This document shows positions 5,651-7,564 of a stretch of 7,564 nt of DNA, piece by piece. Within the stretch, counting starts at the first letter, position 1. The number at the start of each line of letters is the position of its first letter. The notes beneath the pieces are model-generated. The model did not search any database, was not told where the DNA came from, and saw only the letters and a list, made by a program, of their open reading frames with translations. Made by a program: the position numbers and the translations under genes. Source of the stretch: Dehalococcoidia bacterium (lineage in GTDB: Bacteria; Chloroflexota; Dehalococcoidia; GIF9; AB-539-J10); NCBI GenBank assembly GCA_030626915.1, contig DAOUTC010000058.1, positions 1-7,564 on the forward strand, read 5' to 3'.

Positions 5651-5659
5651 TGATATACT
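5651..5659 (+). promoter_or_regulatory. Candidate extended -10 promoter for ligase 2
   Basis: TGATATACT matches an extended -10 (TGn plus TATACT, 5 of 6 bases) and would start transcription about 20 bases before ATG 5687. No good -35 lies 16-18 bp upstream. A separate TTGACA (5641-5646) has only a poor partner, GCAAAT, at 5664-5669. The motif resembles TGATATATT before ligase 1. Confidence 0.45.
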
Positions 5660-5686
5660 TCTGGCAAATATCCCCTGGGGGTAAGG

Positions 5687-7192
5687 ATGAATATTATACA
5701 GATGTTAGAGAAAACTGCTAGTGAAGTGCCACAAAAAACAGCTATCATTCTCGCTTCTCGGAGGATTACCTATGGGGAGTTGAAGGAAGCTTCTAGCAGG
5801 GTAGCCAATGCGCTTATAAAGCTAGGGATGGAGAAGGGTGACCATGTGGCTATTTTAATGTCTCATAGCCCTGAGTGGGTCATCAATTATTTCGGAGTTA
5901 TTAAGGCTGGCGGCGTACCCGTGCTTCTTAGCTCTATGCTTAAAGCACCTGAGCTTGGCTCTTTATTGCGTGATTCCGATGCCAAAATCCTGATAACGGA
6001 GAAGGGATTCTCTCAGATGCTTTCCCCGGTTTTGCCTGATATCCCCTTGCTAAAACACGTTATTGAAATTGACGGAGATTCTTATAAGAGGATGGTAGCT
6101 AGTAGCCTTTCCACTTTGCCAGCCATTGATATAAGAGGCAATGATGAGGCCGCTATCATCTATACCTCCGGTGTATTAGGGAGGCAAAAGGGTGTAGTGC
6201 ATACTCATGCTTCCCTTTTGGGGACCCCCAACATAGTTTCCGCGGGTATAGGACGGGGCAGAGAAGATGTGGCCATAGATCCGGTTCCTTTCTTCTATCT
6301 TTTTGGATTGAGCGAGGTCCTTTTTGGTTCCATTATAAAAGGGTCCACTGTAGTAATCATTCCCCATTTCACACCCAGGGCTGTTTTAGAAGTTATAGAA
6401 AAGGAGCGAGGAAGCATCCTTTTTGGGGTTCCGGCAATGCATAATGCTTTGGCTATGTTGCGAGATGAGGTTATCCAAAGCTATGACCTTAGTTCCTTGA
6501 GAGTGGCCTCTACCGCTGGGGCAAAATCCTCTCCTCGCCTTACGAAGATGCTGGAGGATAAATTCAATCTAACCCTCTGTGAGACATATGGTCTTTCGGA
6601 ACTTTCCGTTGTTTCTATGAGCACTCTTAATAACCATAAGCTGGGGACGGTGGGCAAGCCAATTTGCGACCTCAAGGTAGTAGATGATAGTGGTAAGGAA
6701 GTTGCTCGGGGTGAGATAGGGGAGGCTGTCTTCAAAGCCCCCTGGGTGATGAAGGGATACTATAAGGCGCCTGCTCTCACGGCTCAGGTTCTCAAAGATG
6801 GTTGGTTTCACACCGGGGATTTGGTCAGGATGGGTGAAGATGGTTACCTCGAATATGTAGAGAAGAAATCTTTCATAATAGTGACCCCGTCTGGGCTTAA
6901 AATTTCCCCCTGGGAAGTTGAGGATGTGCTTTTGAGGCACCCCAGTGTGGCTGAGGCAGCCTATGTAGGAGTTAAAGATGTACAGGGTGGGCAGATTCCT
7001 ACAGCTTTTATAGCGCTTAAGAAAGGACAAAGTGCCACCGCAGAGGAGATAACCAGCTTTTGTTGCCAAAATTTGGCTGACTTTAAGCTGCCCAAGCAAA
7101 TTAAGTTTATAGATAGCATACCCAAGACTAGCTCGGGGAAAATTGATAGACGACGACTCAAAGAGGGGGATGCAATTCTAAAATTAGCTTGA
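5687..7192 (+). CDS. AMP-dependent acyl ligase/synthetase (class I adenylate-forming), copy 2
   Basis: A 501-residue paralogue of the ligase at 2551-4038, collinear without gaps over 495 residues and about 66% identical by hand count (328 of 495). Motifs are P-loop YTSGVLGRQKG (159-169), A5 YGLSE (301-305), TGD (376-378) and catalytic Lys485 in PKTSSGKIDRR. It shares with copy 1 the unusual Val-Leu-Gln changes in the P-loop and the EKKSF in place of GRxKD. Differences cluster at residues 181-200, 208-217 and 303-317, regions that contribute to the acyl pocket in this family, so a different acid substrate is likely. It has an extra C-terminal tail, GDAILKLA. The ATG is preceded by GGGGG (5677-5681), a weakened version of GGAGG at the same place in copy 1. 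It has no carrier-protein gene of its own nearby; the ACP at 4058 is the only one visible. Confidence 0.88.
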   Translation: MNIIQMLEKTASEVPQKTAIILASRRITYGELKEASSRVANALIKLGMEKGDHVAILMSHSPEWVINYFGVIKAGGVPVLLSSMLKAPELGSLLRDSDAKILITEKGFSQMLSPVLPDIPLLKHVIEIDGDSYKRMVASSLSTLPAIDIRGNDEAAIIYTSGVLGRQKGVVHTHASLLGTPNIVSAGIGRGREDVAIDPVPFFYLFGLSEVLFGSIIKGSTVVIIPHFTPRAVLEVIEKERGSILFGVPAMHNALAMLRDEVIQSYDLSSLRVASTAGAKSSPRLTKMLEDKFNLTLCETYGLSELSVVSMSTLNNHKLGTVGKPICDLKVVDDSGKEVARGEIGEAVFKAPWVMKGYYKAPALTAQVLKDGWFHTGDLVRMGEDGYLEYVEKKSFIIVTPSGLKISPWEVEDVLLRHPSVAEAAYVGVKDVQGGQIPTAFIALKKGQSATAEEITSFCCQNLADFKLPKQIKFIDSIPKTSSGKIDRRRLKEGDAILKLA

Positions 7193-7250
7193 ACTAGAGC
7201 GCTGAGACTGGTAACGCCTGGCTTCGGTTATTTGACTTCGAGATAGATAT

Positions 7251-7279
7251 TTGACAATAATGAACCCATCTGCTAACAT
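7251..7279 (+). promoter_or_regulatory. Sigma70-type promoter for the radical SAM gene
   Basis: A perfect -35, TTGACA (7251-7256), is followed by a 17-bp spacer and TAACAT (7274-7279, 4 of 6). TGC immediately before it makes an extended -10. Transcription would begin near 7286, about 43 bases ahead of the TTG start. The rest of 7193-7328 shows no gene and no convincing terminator for ligase 2. Confidence 0.55.
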
Positions 7280-7328
7280 TGCTTGTTTAGCTTTATACCT
7301 CCAGTCCCTAATCGTGAAGAGAGCATAA

Positions 7329-7564
7329 TTGAAAATACTTCTTGTTTCTCCACAATACCCGGATACCTTCTGGAGTTTTAAGTACGCTTTAAGATTCATT
7401 TCAAAAAAGGCGGCTTTCCCTCCTTTGGGATTACTAACTGTAGCTGCTATGCTTCCTGATGAGTGGCAGAAAAAGCTTGTGGATATGAACACAACAACCT
7501 TAACCGAGGAAAACATTAAATGGGCTGATTATGTATTTATCAGTGCTATGATTGTGCAAAAGGA
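7329..7564 (+). CDS. B12-binding domain radical SAM protein, N-terminus, TTG start, 3'-truncated
   Basis: Seventy-eight codons are open to the end of the window. Translation from TTG 7329 begins MKILLVSPQYPDTFWSF and continues with ISKKAAFPPLGLLTVAAMLP (24-43) and WADYVFISAMIVQK (65-78). This is the N-terminal cobalamin-binding Rossmann region of a large radical SAM family that includes HpnP (hopanoid methylase) and many uncharacterised members. The Cx3Cx2C cluster motif would lie beyond the window. A stop codon (TAA, 7326-7328) directly precedes the TTG and the next in-frame ATG is at residue 41, so TTG is forced as the start. Purine-rich GAAGAGAG (7315-7322) is a weak ribosome site. Family placement is from sequence pattern and is fairly sure; the reaction is not known. 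Methylation is common in this group but not universal. Confidence 0.8.
   Translation, partial: MKILLVSPQYPDTFWSFKYALRFISKKAAFPPLGLLTVAAMLPDEWQKKLVDMNTTTLTEENIKWADYVFISAMIVQK

Noticed and set aside
5317..5721. A 134-codon plus-strand open frame across the U32 start and the divergent promoter region
   Set aside because: It is antisense to the well-supported U32 N-terminus and overlaps the start of ligase 2; its translation has no recognisable features.
6569..7099. A 176-codon minus-strand open frame inside ligase 2
   Set aside because: It is a shadow of the ligase coding strand, with a Cys/Leu-rich translation and no ribosome site; a shorter shadow of the same kind occurs in copy 1.
7184..7516. 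A 110-codon minus-strand open frame at the right edge
   Set aside because: The opposite strand encodes the recognisable B12 radical SAM N-terminus, which explains this stretch better.

Overview
The window is bacterial. Most genes are on the plus strand, with Shine-Dalgarno sequences and moderate base composition. The likely source is an uncultured anaerobe: there is an iron-sulfur-type U32 protein and the start of a B12-binding radical SAM enzyme, and the intergenic spaces hold CATTGCGAG-type palindromic repeats. I lean towards Chloroflexota (Dehalococcoidia-like) or a similarly repeat-rich sediment lineage, from the style of genes and repeats only. No marker gene in the window proves this.

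Layout. (1) 1-884: the 3' two thirds of a FabF-type ketosynthase with a complete Cys-His-His triad. (2) 885-1172: a non-coding palindromic repeat with short tandem repeats in both arms. (3) 1173-1922: a complete FabG-type ketoreductase. (4) 1923-2550: a long intergenic region. It holds a 169-bp MITE-like element with terminal inverted repeats, a diverged direct duplication whose second copy looks like an unoccupied site, a pair of inverted GC-rich hairpins, and a promoter with a 23-bp dyad. (5) 2551-4038 and 4058-4297: an AMP-forming acyl ligase followed after 19 bp by an acyl carrier protein, clearly one transcription unit. (6) 4344-5486, minus strand: a U32-family protein with a cysteine-rich tail. 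(7) 5687-7192: a second AMP-forming ligase, about 66% identical to the first by hand count and collinear without gaps. (8) 7329-7564: the N-terminus of a B12-binding radical SAM protein with a TTG start, running off the window.

How the genes may work together. Ketosynthase, ketoreductase and ACP are type II fatty-acid or polyketide components. The ligase next to the ACP suggests that a free carboxylic acid is activated and perhaps loaded onto this carrier. The second ligase, with a diverged acyl pocket, may use another acid. No dehydratase, enoyl reductase or malonyl transferase lies in the window, so it may hold only part of a pathway. The U32 protein and the radical SAM protein are candidates for oxygen-independent tailoring such as hydroxylation or methylation. 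That link rests on proximity alone: each has its own apparent promoter, and the U32 gene is on the opposite strand.

The most unusual observations are: the P-loop of both ligases departs from the family signature in the same way; the U32 protein has an extra Cx3Cx2Cx2C cluster; a 23-bp dyad overlaps the first ligase promoter; and the MITE-like insertion has an apparent empty-site paralogue about 280 bp away.
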